A stretch of 64,000 nucleotides of DNA from an uncultured Lachnospiraceae bacterium (GTDB taxonomy: Bacteria > Bacillota > Clostridia > Lachnospirales > Lachnospiraceae), in the NCBI GenBank assembly GCA_910579465.1, contig CAJTUB010000008.1:102623-166622 (forward strand), given 5' to 3'. Position 1 is the first letter of the stretch. Every line of letters begins with the position of its first letter. A model generated the notes under the pieces. That model was not told where the DNA came from. It searched no databases and saw nothing but the letters and a program-made list of their open reading frames with translations. Made by a program: the position numbers and the translations under genes. Below, piece after piece: positions 17,408-25,901 of this stretch.

Positions 17408-17947
17408 ATGAATTTACCTAATAAGATTACTTTGTTCCGGGTTGTAATGATTCCGGTATTCCTGGTACTTCTGCTTGTGCCTGGGATTTCTTACGGGAAC
17501 TACTTTGCAGCAGCGGTTTTTATCATTGCCTGCCTTTCCGATGCGCTTGACGGGTATCTGGCAAGGAAGAATAACCTTGTCACTAATTTCGGCAAGTTTA
17601 TGGACCCGCTGGCAGATAAGCTTCTGGTGTGTTCGGCACTGATTTGCTTTGTGGAGCTCTCCTATATGCCGGCATGGGTTGTGGTTGTCATTATTGCAAG
17701 GGAGTTCATTATCAGCGGCTTCCGCCTGATAGCCTCCGACAACGGGGTCGTCATTGCGGCAAGCTACTGGGGAAAGTTTAAGACGGTGTCACAGATGATT
17801 GCCTGCATTCTTCTGATTGTGCAGCTGCCGTTTGACTGGGCAGATATACTGGAGCAGGTTTTCATCTATCTTGCCCTTGCCCTGACGGTGATTTCACTCT
17901 GCGAGTACATTTGGAAGAATAGAAACGTAATTGCGGAGAAAAAATAA
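17408..17947 (+). CDS. pgsA: CDP-diacylglycerol-glycerol-3-phosphate 3-phosphatidyltransferase PgsA
   Basis: Makes phosphatidylglycerophosphate, the precursor of phosphatidylglycerol and cardiolipin. 179 residues with several membrane helices and a complete CDP-alcohol phosphotransferase motif: D45, D48-G49, A52-R53, G62, D66, D70. ATAGGAGG overlaps the rimO stop. Together with cls and, elsewhere in the window, cdsA and plsX, it supplies phospholipid synthesis. No clear terminator follows; the next gene is 125 bases away. Confidence 0.95.
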   Translation: MNLPNKITLFRVVMIPVFLVLLLVPGISYGNYFAAAVFIIACLSDALDGYLARKNNLVTNFGKFMDPLADKLLVCSALICFVELSYMPAWVVVVIIAREFIISGFRLIASDNGVVIAASYWGKFKTVSQMIACILLIVQLPFDWADILEQVFIYLALALTVISLCEYIWKNRNVIAEKK

Positions 17948-18072
17948 TACTGTAATTTAATCTTTGGTTTATGGTTTTACCATGAAAATGACATACTTCG
18001 CTGTTATGATAAACGAGAATCTGGTAAAAAGGAGTGTTTTAGAGGCAGGGAGCATTACAGAAAGGAGCCGTT

Positions 18073-18609
18073 ATGAAAAGGAAGAGCGGAATAATTCTGG
18101 TGACTGTTCTTGTTCTTTGTATGTTTACAGGCTGTAAGAAACCATCTGAAGATAAAGTACCTACAATTACGCCGACACCGGACAGCTCCGGGATAGTATC
18201 TCCGAAGGTATCGGTCGGGGCCTTTAAAACGTCAGAACTGCCGATTTACACGGTAAGCGGTGATTTTGCCGAGCTTACTGCAGTTACCGCACTGGTTCCT
18301 GCCGAGGAGGAAATCACGGAAACGGTAGTGTCGGAAGCGGTAGTGGCTGCGTTAGCAGATAATGCAATCTATGTAAAAGTAAATGACATCATAAAAGAGG
18401 ATACCGTAGTTGTTGTAGACTTTGACGGTTCAGCGCCGCCGGCGGCAAAGGTGAGTGCAAGCGTCGAAGCTCTGATTCTCGATGCGTTCGGCCAGAGTAT
18501 TCTGGATAACGTTACGGAGTGCAGCGGCGTCGGGTTTTCCGTGGACGGGGAGGGCTATGTCTCCGGACATTTTGAATTTGAGAAAGGTTCTGTCTACATG
18601 AGACGTTAA
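18073..18609 (+). CDS. Lipoprotein with GerMN-like domain
   Basis: 178 residues. A signal peptide ends in a lipobox (FTGC, lipid-modified C21), followed by a Pro/Thr-rich spacer (TPTPDSS) and a domain of about 110 residues that resembles GerMN (alternating strands with VVVDFDGSAPP and a long helix, then GVGFSVDGEGYV). GerMN proteins occur in spore-germination and sporulation lipoproteins, but the match is by eye only. RBS AAAGGAG. A weak promoter is possible: ATGAAA (17982-17987), 17 bases, TATGAT (18005-18010). Confidence 0.75.
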   Translation: MKRKSGIILVTVLVLCMFTGCKKPSEDKVPTITPTPDSSGIVSPKVSVGAFKTSELPIYTVSGDFAELTAVTALVPAEEEITETVVSEAVVAALADNAIYVKVNDIIKEDTVVVVDFDGSAPPAAKVSASVEALILDAFGQSILDNVTECSGVGFSVDGEGYVSGHFEFEKGSVYMRR

Positions 18610-18694
18610 AAGCGTAAGAAAGGAAGCAGCTTTCACGGAGCATTCCTGTTCTTACAAGCGGTGAATTTCTCTTTCCGGTAAGGGATATCCGCCG

Positions 18695-18840
18695 CTTTAT
18701 TTGCGCGAAGGCAAAGTGAGGATAGTGCAATTTGTACTATCCGGGCGCGCCCGTGGGGTCAAATCCCCCGCCCCTCTGAGGCGGACAAGCGAAAGAGAAG
18801 CTAAGTCATGCCCCGTAGCTTTCGCTGCGGGGTATTTGAC
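18695..18840 (+). repeat. Dispersed structured intergenic repeat, family A copy 1
   Basis: About 146 bases with the same ends as 30409-30529 in opposite orientation: the left 35 bases (from TTTATTTGCGCGAAGG to GATAGTGCAA) and the right 40 bases (from CTAAGTCATGCC to GGTATTTGAC) are nearly identical, while the middle differs in sequence and length. Hairpins: GGATAGT/ACTATCC at the left, GGGG/CCCC and CCGCC/GGCGG in the middle, and CCCCGTAGC-TTTC-GCTGCGGGG at the right. It fills most of the gap between the GerMN-like gene and the flavoprotein gene. No coding potential is supported. Confidence 0.8.
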
Positions 18841-18884
18841 TTTTCATTGCAGAACTTATTTTTTACATAAAACAGGAGCAATTT

Positions 18885-20117
18885 ATGAAGAAAGTGATTG
18901 TAACCGGCGGCGGCGCTGCCGGCATGATGGCGGCCGTTGCGGCGGCAGAGCAGGGAGCGGACGTGCTTTTGCTGGAAAAAAACGAAAAGCTCGGAAAGAA
19001 GCTTTATATTACGGGAAAGGGCAGATGCAATCTTACAAATGCCTGTGCGCCGGAGGAGCTGCTGCAGAAGGTCGTAACGAACCGGCGTTTTTTATACAGT
19101 GCGCTCTCTTCCTTTTCCAATGACGATACGATCCGCTTTTTTGAAGAGTGCGGTCTGCCGGTCAAGGTAGAGCGCGGGGGGCGTGTGTTTCCGGTCTCGG
19201 ATAAGTCTTCTGATGTCATCCAGGCGCTTGCAGGGCGTCTGAAGCGGGCAGGGGTTTCCGTAAGGTTTCATACGGCTGTTACGAAGGTCTGCGCGGAGAA
19301 TGGAAGGGTGACCGGTGTTCTTTTGCAAAACGGAGAGGAGCTTTTCTGCGATGCGTGTATTGTGGCAACCGGAGGGCTTTCTTACGCGTCTACCGGCTCC
19401 ACCGGGGACGGCTATACGTTTGCAAAGCTGTGCGGGCATACGATAACGGAGTGCTTTCCGTCGCTTGTGTCCTTAAAGATTACGGAGCCGTTTGCAAAGG
19501 AGCTAGAGGGGCTTTCCCTAAAAAATGTGCGTCTTCGCGCCGTGCAGGGAAAGAAGGAGCTGTACAATGACATGGGGGAGCTTTTGTTTACCGCGGACGG
19601 TGTCAGCGGGCCGCTGGTACTTTCCGCAAGCAGTGCGGTGACGGACCGGCTTTCGGACGGGGAGACCGTGCTTTTGCTTGATTTGAAACCGGCTCTGTCG
19701 AAAGAGGAGCTGGATGCGAGAATTTTAAGGGATTTTGAAGAGGCAAAGAACAAACAGTTTCGAAATGCGCTGGATAAGCTATTGCCACAGCGTCTGATAC
19801 GGGTTATAATTACAATGTGCGGCATTCCGGAGGAAAAACAGGTGAATGCGGTGACAAAACAGGAGCGTGCTGTCCTGGTGGACGTATTAAAGGGCATGCG
19901 GCTGCATATAAAAAAGACAGGCGGGTTTCAGGAGGCAGTGATTACACGGGGCGGCATCGCGGTAAACGAAGTAACCCCGTCCACGATGCAGTCAAAGAAG
20001 ACAGCCGGGCTTTATTTTGCGGGCGAGGTGTTAGACGTGGATGCACTGACCGGCGGCTATAATCTGCAGATTGCCTGGTCGACCGGTTATCTTGCCGGGA
20101 GGGCGGCGGCAGAGTAA
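18885..20117 (+). CDS. BaiN/RdsA-type NAD(P)/FAD-dependent oxidoreductase (HI0933 family)
   Basis: 410-residue flavoprotein with the FAD-binding VTGGGAAGMMAAVAAA dinucleotide fold at the N-terminus, the family signature GKKLYITGKGRCNLTN near residue 36, a central insert, and a C-terminal FAD motif (GLYFAGEVLDVDALTGGYN). Members include BaiN of bile-acid metabolism, but most are uncharacterised, so no substrate is claimed. AGGAG precedes the ATG. In many Clostridia this gene directly precedes cmk and ispH, as here. Confidence 0.9.
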   Translation: MKKVIVTGGGAAGMMAAVAAAEQGADVLLLEKNEKLGKKLYITGKGRCNLTNACAPEELLQKVVTNRRFLYSALSSFSNDDTIRFFEECGLPVKVERGGRVFPVSDKSSDVIQALAGRLKRAGVSVRFHTAVTKVCAENGRVTGVLLQNGEELFCDACIVATGGLSYASTGSTGDGYTFAKLCGHTITECFPSLVSLKITEPFAKELEGLSLKNVRLRAVQGKKELYNDMGELLFTADGVSGPLVLSASSAVTDRLSDGETVLLLDLKPALSKEELDARILRDFEEAKNKQFRNALDKLLPQRLIRVIITMCGIPEEKQVNAVTKQERAVLVDVLKGMRLHIKKTGGFQEAVITRGGIAVNEVTPSTMQSKKTAGLYFAGEVLDVDALTGGYNLQIAWSTGYLAGRAAAE

Positions 20118-20174
20118 GTTTACGGAGTAGTTTTCAGAGAAAACCGACGTGCAGGGGCACGGGAAAGGAAACAG

Positions 20175-20846
20175 ATGGGAAAGTTCAGTATAGCGATTGA
20201 CGGACCTGCGGGAGCCGGGAAAAGCACAGTGGCAAGGGCGCTTGCAAAACGGCTCGGTTATATTTATGTAGATACAGGGGCGATGTACCGTGCCATGGCG
20301 TTACACTTTATCCGGAGCGGCATTGCGGAGGATGACTTTGCGGCGATGGAGGCAGCCTGCGATACGGCAGAGGTTACAATAATCCACACGGACGGAGAAC
20401 AGGCAGTGCTGTTAAACGGGGAGAACGTAAACGGTTTTATCCGTACAGAGCAGGTAAGCCATATGACCAGCGTGTCCTCGGTCAATAAAAAGGTACGTCT
20501 GAAGATGGTTGAGCTGCAGCGCGCGCTTGCCGCGAAGGAAAATGTGGTGATGGACGGAAGGGATATCGGCTCCTATGTCCTGCCGGATGCCGGCATAAAG
20601 ATTTTTCTTACTGCAAGTGTCGAGGTGCGCGCAAAGCGCCGGTATGACGAGCAGAGAGCAAAGGGAACCGGATGCAGTCTGGCAGAAATCGAAGAGAGCA
20701 TCAGGGAGCGGGATTACCGTGACTCCCACCGTGAGTTTGCGCCGCTTGTGCAGGAGGAGGACGCCGTCTGTGTGGACACCTCCGGACTGACGATAGAAGA
20801 AGTGACAGAAGAGCTTTACCAGCTGTACTGCAGGGTATGCGGGTAA
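20175..20846 (+). CDS. cmk: Cytidylate kinase
   Basis: Phosphorylates CMP and dCMP. 223 residues with P-loop GPAGAGKST (10-18), the CMP-binding YVDTGAMYRAMAL segment, the DGRDIGSYVLPDA motif and the lid region RAKRRYDEQ. RBS GGAAAGGAAA. Followed 16 bases later by ispH-rpsA. Length matches the family. Confidence 0.96.
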   Translation: MGKFSIAIDGPAGAGKSTVARALAKRLGYIYVDTGAMYRAMALHFIRSGIAEDDFAAMEAACDTAEVTIIHTDGEQAVLLNGENVNGFIRTEQVSHMTSVSSVNKKVRLKMVELQRALAAKENVVMDGRDIGSYVLPDAGIKIFLTASVEVRAKRRYDEQRAKGTGCSLAEIEESIRERDYRDSHREFAPLVQEEDAVCVDTSGLTIEEVTEELYQLYCRVCG

Positions 20847-20862
20847 AGAGGCGGAGGATAAG

Positions 20863-22806
20863 ATGGAGGTAAGCGTTGCAAAGACTGCCGGGTTCTGCTT
20901 TGGCGCAAAACGGGCGGTAGATACGGTGGAGGAGCAGCTGCGGCAGGGGAAAAGAGTATATACCTATGGTCCGATTATCCACAATGAAGAGGTGGTGCAG
21001 GACTTTGAAAAAAGAGGAGTGCGTATTTTATATCCGGAAGACGAATGGGAAACGGTGGAAAAGGGTACAATAGTGATACGCTCCCACGGCATAACGAAGG
21101 AAGAACAGGAAAAGCTTTCCGCATACGGGTTTGAAATCGTGGATGCGACCTGTCCCTTCGTGAAAAAGGTTCACAAAATAGCAGAGGAGCAGAGTCTTGC
21201 AGGCAGAAAGATCGTGATTATCGGGGATGAGAACCATCCTGAGGTCATCGCAAGCCGGAGCTGGGCAAAAAAAGAGTCCTATGTGTTAAATTCTGCTGAA
21301 GATGCCGTAAATGCAGGGTTTTCCGAGGGTGACAAGCTTTGTATCGTAGCGCAGACGACATTTAATTACAAGAAATTTCAAGAATTAGTTGAAATTTTGA
21401 AAAAAAAGCGGTATGATATAATTGTTCTTAATACGATATGCAATGCAACAGAGGAACGGCAGACCGAAACAGCACAGCTGGCAGCCAGGTCGGAGGCGGT
21501 CATCGTGATTGGCGGAAAGCAGAGTTCCAACACAAGGAAGTTGTATGAAATCGCAAAGGACGCATGTGAAAATACTTACTATATACAGAAACTCGATGAC
21601 CTGGATTTAAGTCAGTTTAAATCTTTTCGTTGCGTAGGTATTACAGCGGGGGCTTCCACCCCAAATAATATTATCAAGGAGGTTCAGAAAATCATGTCTG
21701 AAATGAGTTTTGACCAATTATTGGAGGAGTCTTTAAAGACAATACACAACGGAGAGGTAGTCGAGGGCACTGTGATTCGTGTAAAAGAAGACGAAATTGT
21801 CTTGAACATAGGCTACAAGGCTGACGGTATTATTACCAGAAGCGAATATACCAATACTCCGAATGTGGACCTGACCACGTTAGTCAAGGAAGGGGACACG
21901 ATGCAGGCAAAGGTCCTGAAGGTAAACGACGGTGAGGGACAGGTCCTTCTCACCTATAAGAGACTTGCTGCAGAGAAGGGCAACAAGAGGCTCGAAGAGG
22001 CATTTAACAACAAGGAAGTTCTGAAGGCAACTGTTTCTGCCGTGTTGGAAGGCGGCTTAAGCGTTGTCATCGACGAAGCCAGAATCTTTATTCCGGCAAG
22101 CCTTGTATCCGACACCTACGAAAAAGACCTGAGCAAGTATAAGGACCAGGAGATTGAATTTGTCATCAGTGAGTTCAATCCGCGCAGAAGAAGGATTATC
22201 GGCGACCGCAAGCAGTTACTTGTGGCAAAGAAGCAGGAGCTTCAGAAGGAGCTTTTCGAGAGAATCCAGATTGGCGACGTAGTAGAGGGCAAGGTAAAGA
22301 ATGTAACCGATTTCGGTGCGTTTATTGACCTTGGCGGCGTTGACGGTCTGCTTCATATCTCCGAGATGTCCTGGGGCAGAATCGAGAGCCCGAAGAAGGT
22401 ATTCAAGGTAGGCGATACCGTGAAGGCGTTCATTAAGGATATCCAGGGAGAAAAGGTTGCCCTCAGCATGAAGTTCCCGGACCAGAATCCGTGGGCAGAT
22501 GCAGAGGAGAAGTTTGCAGTCGGCAACATCGTGACCGGTAAGGTGGCAAGAATGACCGATTTCGGCGCTTTCATCGAGCTTGTTCCGGGCGTTGACGCGC
22601 TGCTCCATGTTTCCCAGATTGCAAGGGAGCATGTGGAGAAGCCGGCAGATGTCTTAAAAATCGGACAGGAGATTGAAGCGAAGATTGTTGACTTTAATCT
22701 GAACGACAAAAAGATAAGCCTTAGCATTAAGGCGCTTCTGGCACCGGTTGCCGAAGAGGCAGAGGCTGCTGACGGTGTGCAGGAAGAAGTTACCGATGCG
22801 GAATAA
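20863..22806 (+). CDS. ispH: IspH fused to four S1 RNA-binding domains
   Basis: 647 residues. Residues 1-283 are 4-hydroxy-3-methylbut-2-enyl diphosphate reductase, the last step of the MEP isoprenoid pathway, with the three [4Fe-4S] cysteines C12, C97 and C193. Residues about 297-627 carry four S1-type OB domains; the last two have the canonical GxVxxVTDFGAFIDLG pattern, while the second is degenerate. This fusion, annotated as IspH/RpsA, is known from many Clostridia and probably serves as their ribosomal S1-like protein. No stop or frameshift separates the halves. MEP partners dxr and ispG are in this window. Confidence 0.95.
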   Translation: MEVSVAKTAGFCFGAKRAVDTVEEQLRQGKRVYTYGPIIHNEEVVQDFEKRGVRILYPEDEWETVEKGTIVIRSHGITKEEQEKLSAYGFEIVDATCPFVKKVHKIAEEQSLAGRKIVIIGDENHPEVIASRSWAKKESYVLNSAEDAVNAGFSEGDKLCIVAQTTFNYKKFQELVEILKKKRYDIIVLNTICNATEERQTETAQLAARSEAVIVIGGKQSSNTRKLYEIAKDACENTYYIQKLDDLDLSQFKSFRCVGITAGASTPNNIIKEVQKIMSEMSFDQLLEESLKTIHNGEVVEGTVIRVKEDEIVLNIGYKADGIITRSEYTNTPNVDLTTLVKEGDTMQAKVLKVNDGEGQVLLTYKRLAAEKGNKRLEEAFNNKEVLKATVSAVLEGGLSVVIDEARIFIPASLVSDTYEKDLSKYKDQEIEFVISEFNPRRRRIIGDRKQLLVAKKQELQKELFERIQIGDVVEGKVKNVTDFGAFIDLGGVDGLLHISEMSWGRIESPKKVFKVGDTVKAFIKDIQGEKVALSMKFPDQNPWADAEEKFAVGNIVTGKVARMTDFGAFIELVPGVDALLHVSQIAREHVEKPADVLKIGQEIEAKIVDFNLNDKKISLSIKALLAPVAEEAEAADGVQEEVTDAE

Positions 22807-22838
22807 TGCAGAAAGTATGCTGAAATAATTGGAAAGTG

Positions 22839-22916
22839 CCCTGGCAGTTTGTCACGGAGTGCACGGATGGAACCGGATACGGAACATGGTGCGCTTCGTA
22901 CCCGGAACTGTCAGGG
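22839..22916 (+). promoter_or_regulatory. Structured leader upstream of cheR
   Basis: An 11-bp stem (22839-22849 with 22906-22916, one wobble) encloses 56 bases that contain further pairing (ACCGG with CCGG). A T-rich stretch GTGTTTTCATT follows, then the cheR ribosome binding site. No known riboswitch motif is recognised; either a terminator with a large loop or a regulatory leader. Confidence 0.4.
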
Positions 22917-22940
22917 TGTTTTCATTCCCAGGAGGTTTGT

Positions 22941-23717
22941 ATGGAAGATAATTATGAACAGTTTAAAAAGGATGTATTACAACTGACAAAGATTGATCTG
23001 AATGCATATAAGGAACGCCAGATGAAGCGCAGAATCGACGCTTTAATCAATAAGCAGAAGGCTTCATCGTATAAAGATTATGTGCGGATGTTAAAAGAAA
23101 GCAAGGCGATGTTTGATGAGTTTGTCAATTATCTTACCATCAATGTTTCGGAGTTTTACCGGAATCCTGAGCTGTGGAGGGTGTTAGAGAAGGATGTCAT
23201 GCCTGTGATACTGGAAAAGAAGCGCCCGCCGAAAATCTGGAGCGCTGCCTGTTCCACCGGCGATGAGCCGTATTCGCTGGTTATGCTGTTGAATCAGTTC
23301 CTGCCGTTTTCCCAGATACATATTATCGCAACGGATATTGATAAACAGGTATTGGACAAAGCCCGCATGGGGCTGTATAATGACAAGAGCCTCAAAGGTC
23401 TTCCCGACGGCTTCTTAAAGAAGTATTTTACCAAAGTAAACGAACACAATTATCAGATTAATGCCGAGCTGAAGAAGTGCGTGGAGTTCAGGGAGCATAA
23501 TCTGTTAAAGGACCCTTATCCGACAGCATGCGACATGATTGTCTGCCGGAATGTCATGATTTATTTTACAGAGGAAGCAAAAGAGGAGATTTACAAGAAG
23601 TTTAATGCGTCCCTGGCGCCGGAGGGCTTTCTGTTTGTCGGTTCTACCGAGCAGATTATCCAGCCTGCAGTTCTGGGATACAAGTCGTTCCGCTCGTTCT
23701 TTTACCGGAAAGAGTAA
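22941..23717 (+). CDS. cheR: Chemotaxis protein methyltransferase CheR
   Basis: Methylates chemoreceptor glutamates using SAM. 258 residues: N-terminal alpha-helical domain (1-75) with the KRRIDALI positive face, then the methyltransferase domain with NVSEFYRNPE, the SAM-binding AACSTGDEPYS and the CRNVMIYF motif. ATG 22941 follows CCAGGAGG at 6 bases; in-frame ATG 22836 lies in the structured leader and is rejected. It is separated from the main chemotaxis operon by 21 kb and sits in a housekeeping run, so it is expressed apart from cheW, cheC and cheD. Confidence 0.94.
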   Translation: MEDNYEQFKKDVLQLTKIDLNAYKERQMKRRIDALINKQKASSYKDYVRMLKESKAMFDEFVNYLTINVSEFYRNPELWRVLEKDVMPVILEKKRPPKIWSAACSTGDEPYSLVMLLNQFLPFSQIHIIATDIDKQVLDKARMGLYNDKSLKGLPDGFLKKYFTKVNEHNYQINAELKKCVEFREHNLLKDPYPTACDMIVCRNVMIYFTEEAKEEIYKKFNASLAPEGFLFVGSTEQIIQPAVLGYKSFRSFFYRKE

Positions 23718-23733
23718 TTTTTGAAAATAGTAG

Positions 23734-23762
23734 TTGATTTTTAAAGAGAGATTTAGTATAGT
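23734..23762 (+). promoter_or_regulatory. Promoter for plsX-acpP
   Basis: TTGATT (23734-23739), 17-base spacer, TATAGT (23757-23762); the start site would fall about 20 bases before the plsX ATG. Confidence 0.65.
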
Positions 23763-23789
23763 GAGTTATGGATGTGAAAGGAGTAATCG

Positions 23790-24812
23790 ATGGAGCAGCA
23801 GACGATGGTCAGGGTTGCCGTAGATGCTATGGGCGGGGACAATGCACCTGCCGCGGTAGTAGAAGGGGCTGTTCTGGCAGTTTGTGAGGATAGCCGCGTC
23901 CATGCCGTTCTGGTTGGAAAAGAGGATATCATCCGGGAGGAGTTAAAGAAATATACTTACGACAAGGAGCGGATTACGGTAGTGCATGCCGGGGAGGTCA
24001 TTACAAACGATGAGGCTCCGGTGATGGCAATACGGCGTAAAAAAGATTCTTCTATAGTAAAAGCAATGGACCTGGTAAAGAATAATGAGGCGGATGCGTT
24101 CGTTTCGGCAGGGAGTACAGGCGCTATCCTGGTAGGGGCACAGCTGATTATCGGCAGGCTGCCGGGGGTCGAGAGACCGCCGCTTGCACCTCTGATTCCG
24201 ACTGAGACCGGTGTAGCGCTGTTAATTGACTGCGGTGCAAATGTAGATGCAAGACCGTCACATCTTGTCCAGTTTGCCAGGATGGGTTCCGTTTATATGG
24301 AGCACGTCATGGGCGTCAAAAATCCGCGTGTCGCGATTGTCAATATCGGCGCCGAGGAGGAAAAGGGAAATACATTAGTGAAGGGAACCTTTCCGCTGTT
24401 AAAGAACTGTAATGAAATCAATTTTACCGGCAGCATCGAGGCAAGGGATATTCCGTCCGGTGCCGCAGATGTCATTGTCTGTGAGGCATTTGTCGGGAAC
24501 GTTATTTTAAAGCTCTATGAAGGGCTGGCTTCTACCCTGCTTTCCACCGTGAAGAAGGGTATGCTGAGTACGTTCCGCAGTAAGGTCGGGGCGTTTCTCG
24601 TAAAGCCGGCGCTGAAAAAGACGTTAAAGTCCATGGATACCGCAGAGTACGGCGGAGCGCCGATGTTAGGGCTGAAGGGACTGGTAGTAAAGGTGCATGG
24701 CAGTGCGAAGAAAGCGGAGATGAAAAATGCCGTTTTGCAGTGCATTGCGTTTAAGGAACAGAACATCAGTGAAAAAATCAGAACCAGTATTGAAGGAAAT
24801 GAAAATAAATGA
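23790..24812 (+). CDS. plsX: Phosphate acyltransferase PlsX
   Basis: Makes acyl-phosphate from acyl-ACP for phospholipid synthesis. 340 residues starting near VRVAVDAMGGDNAP, the family hallmark, followed by SAGSTGAILVG, LIDCGANVD and the C-terminal GLKGLVVKVHGSA motif. GAAAGGAG lies upstream of the ATG. acpP follows after 14 bases and rnc after it, the usual plsX-acpP-rnc-smc-ftsY order of Firmicutes. Confidence 0.96.
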   Translation: MEQQTMVRVAVDAMGGDNAPAAVVEGAVLAVCEDSRVHAVLVGKEDIIREELKKYTYDKERITVVHAGEVITNDEAPVMAIRRKKDSSIVKAMDLVKNNEADAFVSAGSTGAILVGAQLIIGRLPGVERPPLAPLIPTETGVALLIDCGANVDARPSHLVQFARMGSVYMEHVMGVKNPRVAIVNIGAEEEKGNTLVKGTFPLLKNCNEINFTGSIEARDIPSGAADVIVCEAFVGNVILKLYEGLASTLLSTVKKGMLSTFRSKVGAFLVKPALKKTLKSMDTAEYGGAPMLGLKGLVVKVHGSAKKAEMKNAVLQCIAFKEQNISEKIRTSIEGNENK

Positions 24813-24826
24813 AAGGAGACAGTAGC

Positions 24827-25057
24827 ATGGAATTTGAGAAATTACAGAAAATAATCAGCGAGGTGTTGAACGTGGACGCGGAGGAAATCACAATGGATAC
24901 TACGTTTGTAGATGACCTTGGCGCTGATTCGTTAGATGTATTTCAGATTCTGATGGGAATTGAAGAGGAGTTCGACATTGAGATTGCAAATGAAGCGGCA
25001 GAGGGAATTGTCACGGTTGCCGATGCGGTGGAACAGATAAAAAGTGCATTGAGCTAG
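24827..25057 (+). CDS. acpP: Acyl carrier protein
   Basis: 76-residue acidic ACP. The phosphopantetheine attachment serine is S35 in GADSLDVF. ATG 24827 is chosen because GAAAGGAGAC lies just upstream and ACP homology starts there; an in-frame ATG at 24809 would put the ribosome binding site inside the gene. Partner of PlsX for acyl transfer. A strong hairpin follows at 25086. Confidence 0.96.
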   Translation: MEFEKLQKIISEVLNVDAEEITMDTTFVDDLGADSLDVFQILMGIEEEFDIEIANEAAEGIVTVADAVEQIKSALS

Positions 25058-25085
25058 TACACTAGGTTTTGCACCGATAGTTACC

Positions 25086-25105
25086 GGGGTGTCGCAAGAC
25101 ACCCC
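25086..25105 (+). terminator. Hairpin terminator after acpP
   Basis: Perfect 8-bp GGGGTGTC/GACACCCC stem with a GCAA tetraloop, followed by a weak T-tract (TTCACTTTAT). Probably partial termination, giving more acpP than rnc mRNA. Confidence 0.7.
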
Positions 25106-25184
25106 TTCACTTTATATCAGGCACCGGCGGGGTGGCTTTATCCGGACCGCGTGCCAGAGGGATTTCCAGGAAGGAGGAAGCGGA

Positions 25185-25883
25185 TTGCTGACACAGGACT
25201 TGGGAGAATTGGAAAAAAAGCTGGGCTATTCGTTCCGCGAAGGAACGCTTCTGCGCCATGCGGTGACGCACAGCTCCTTTGCAAACGAGAACCGTCTGAA
25301 GCGGGAGCGTAACAATGAGCGTCTTGAGTTTCTGGGGGATGCCGTGCTGGAAATGATATCGAGCGAGTATCTGTACCGGGGGAATGCGCAGATGCCGGAG
25401 GGGGAGCTGACAAAGCGCCGTGCTGCCCTGGTTTGCGAGCAGGCACTGGCACAGTGTGCGAGGGAGATGGAGCTTGGCAGGTTTCTTCTGCTTGGCAAGG
25501 GAGAGGAAGGAACCGGGGGCAGGGAACGGGATTCCATTCTTTCGGATGCCTTTGAGGCGGTTATCGGAGCCGTTTATCTGGATGGTGGATTTACTAGTGC
25601 AAAAGAGTTTGTGGAGCGGACCGTGCTTTCGGATGCAGAGAAGAGGACGCTCTTTTGCGATAGTAAGACTATCTTACAGGAGATGATACAGAGTGGGCAC
25701 AAGGGGACGCTTTCCTACCGGCTTCTGGCAGAGGAGGGGCCGGAGCATTCCAAATGCTTTACTGTGTGTGCGTGTCTGGACGAAAGGGAGCTTGCCAGAG
25801 GAAAGGGTAGAACGAAAAAGGCGGCGGAGCAGGAGGCGGCCTACCAGAGTATTCTGCTGCTTCGCGGGGATGAGAGAGAATAA
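25185..25883 (+). CDS. rnc: Ribonuclease III
   Basis: Double-strand-specific endoribonuclease for rRNA and mRNA processing. About 232 residues: RNase III domain with the signature NERLEFLGDAVLE and catalytic acidic residues in DAFEAVIGAVYLDGG, then a dsRNA-binding domain (about 160-228, ending RTKKAAEQEAA). I place the start at TTG 25185, because GGAAGGAGG lies 8 bases upstream and family homology begins at DLGELEKKLGY. An ATG at 25089 in frame falls inside the acpP terminator. The TTG start would fit low expression. Confidence 0.92.
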   Translation: MLTQDLGELEKKLGYSFREGTLLRHAVTHSSFANENRLKRERNNERLEFLGDAVLEMISSEYLYRGNAQMPEGELTKRRAALVCEQALAQCAREMELGRFLLLGKGEEGTGGRERDSILSDAFEAVIGAVYLDGGFTSAKEFVERTVLSDAEKRTLFCDSKTILQEMIQSGHKGTLSYRLLAEEGPEHSKCFTVCACLDERELARGKGRTKKAAEQEAAYQSILLLRGDERE

Positions 25884-25901
25884 CGAACGGGAGAACGGCT
25901 T

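Noticed and set aside
18701..19123. Long reading frame through the family A repeat and the start of the flavoprotein gene
   Set aside because: It overlaps the flavoprotein gene in another frame and lacks a ribosome binding site; the shared peptide with the second copy reflects the repeat, not a gene.
22807..22940. c-di-GMP riboswitch upstream of cheR
   Set aside because: The characteristic conserved bases of the class I and class II aptamers are not visible; only generic pairing is.
25089..25184. Longer RNase III starting at ATG 25089
   Set aside because: That start overlaps the acpP terminator hairpin, and the added residues are not RNase III-like; TTG 25185 has a strong ribosome binding site.
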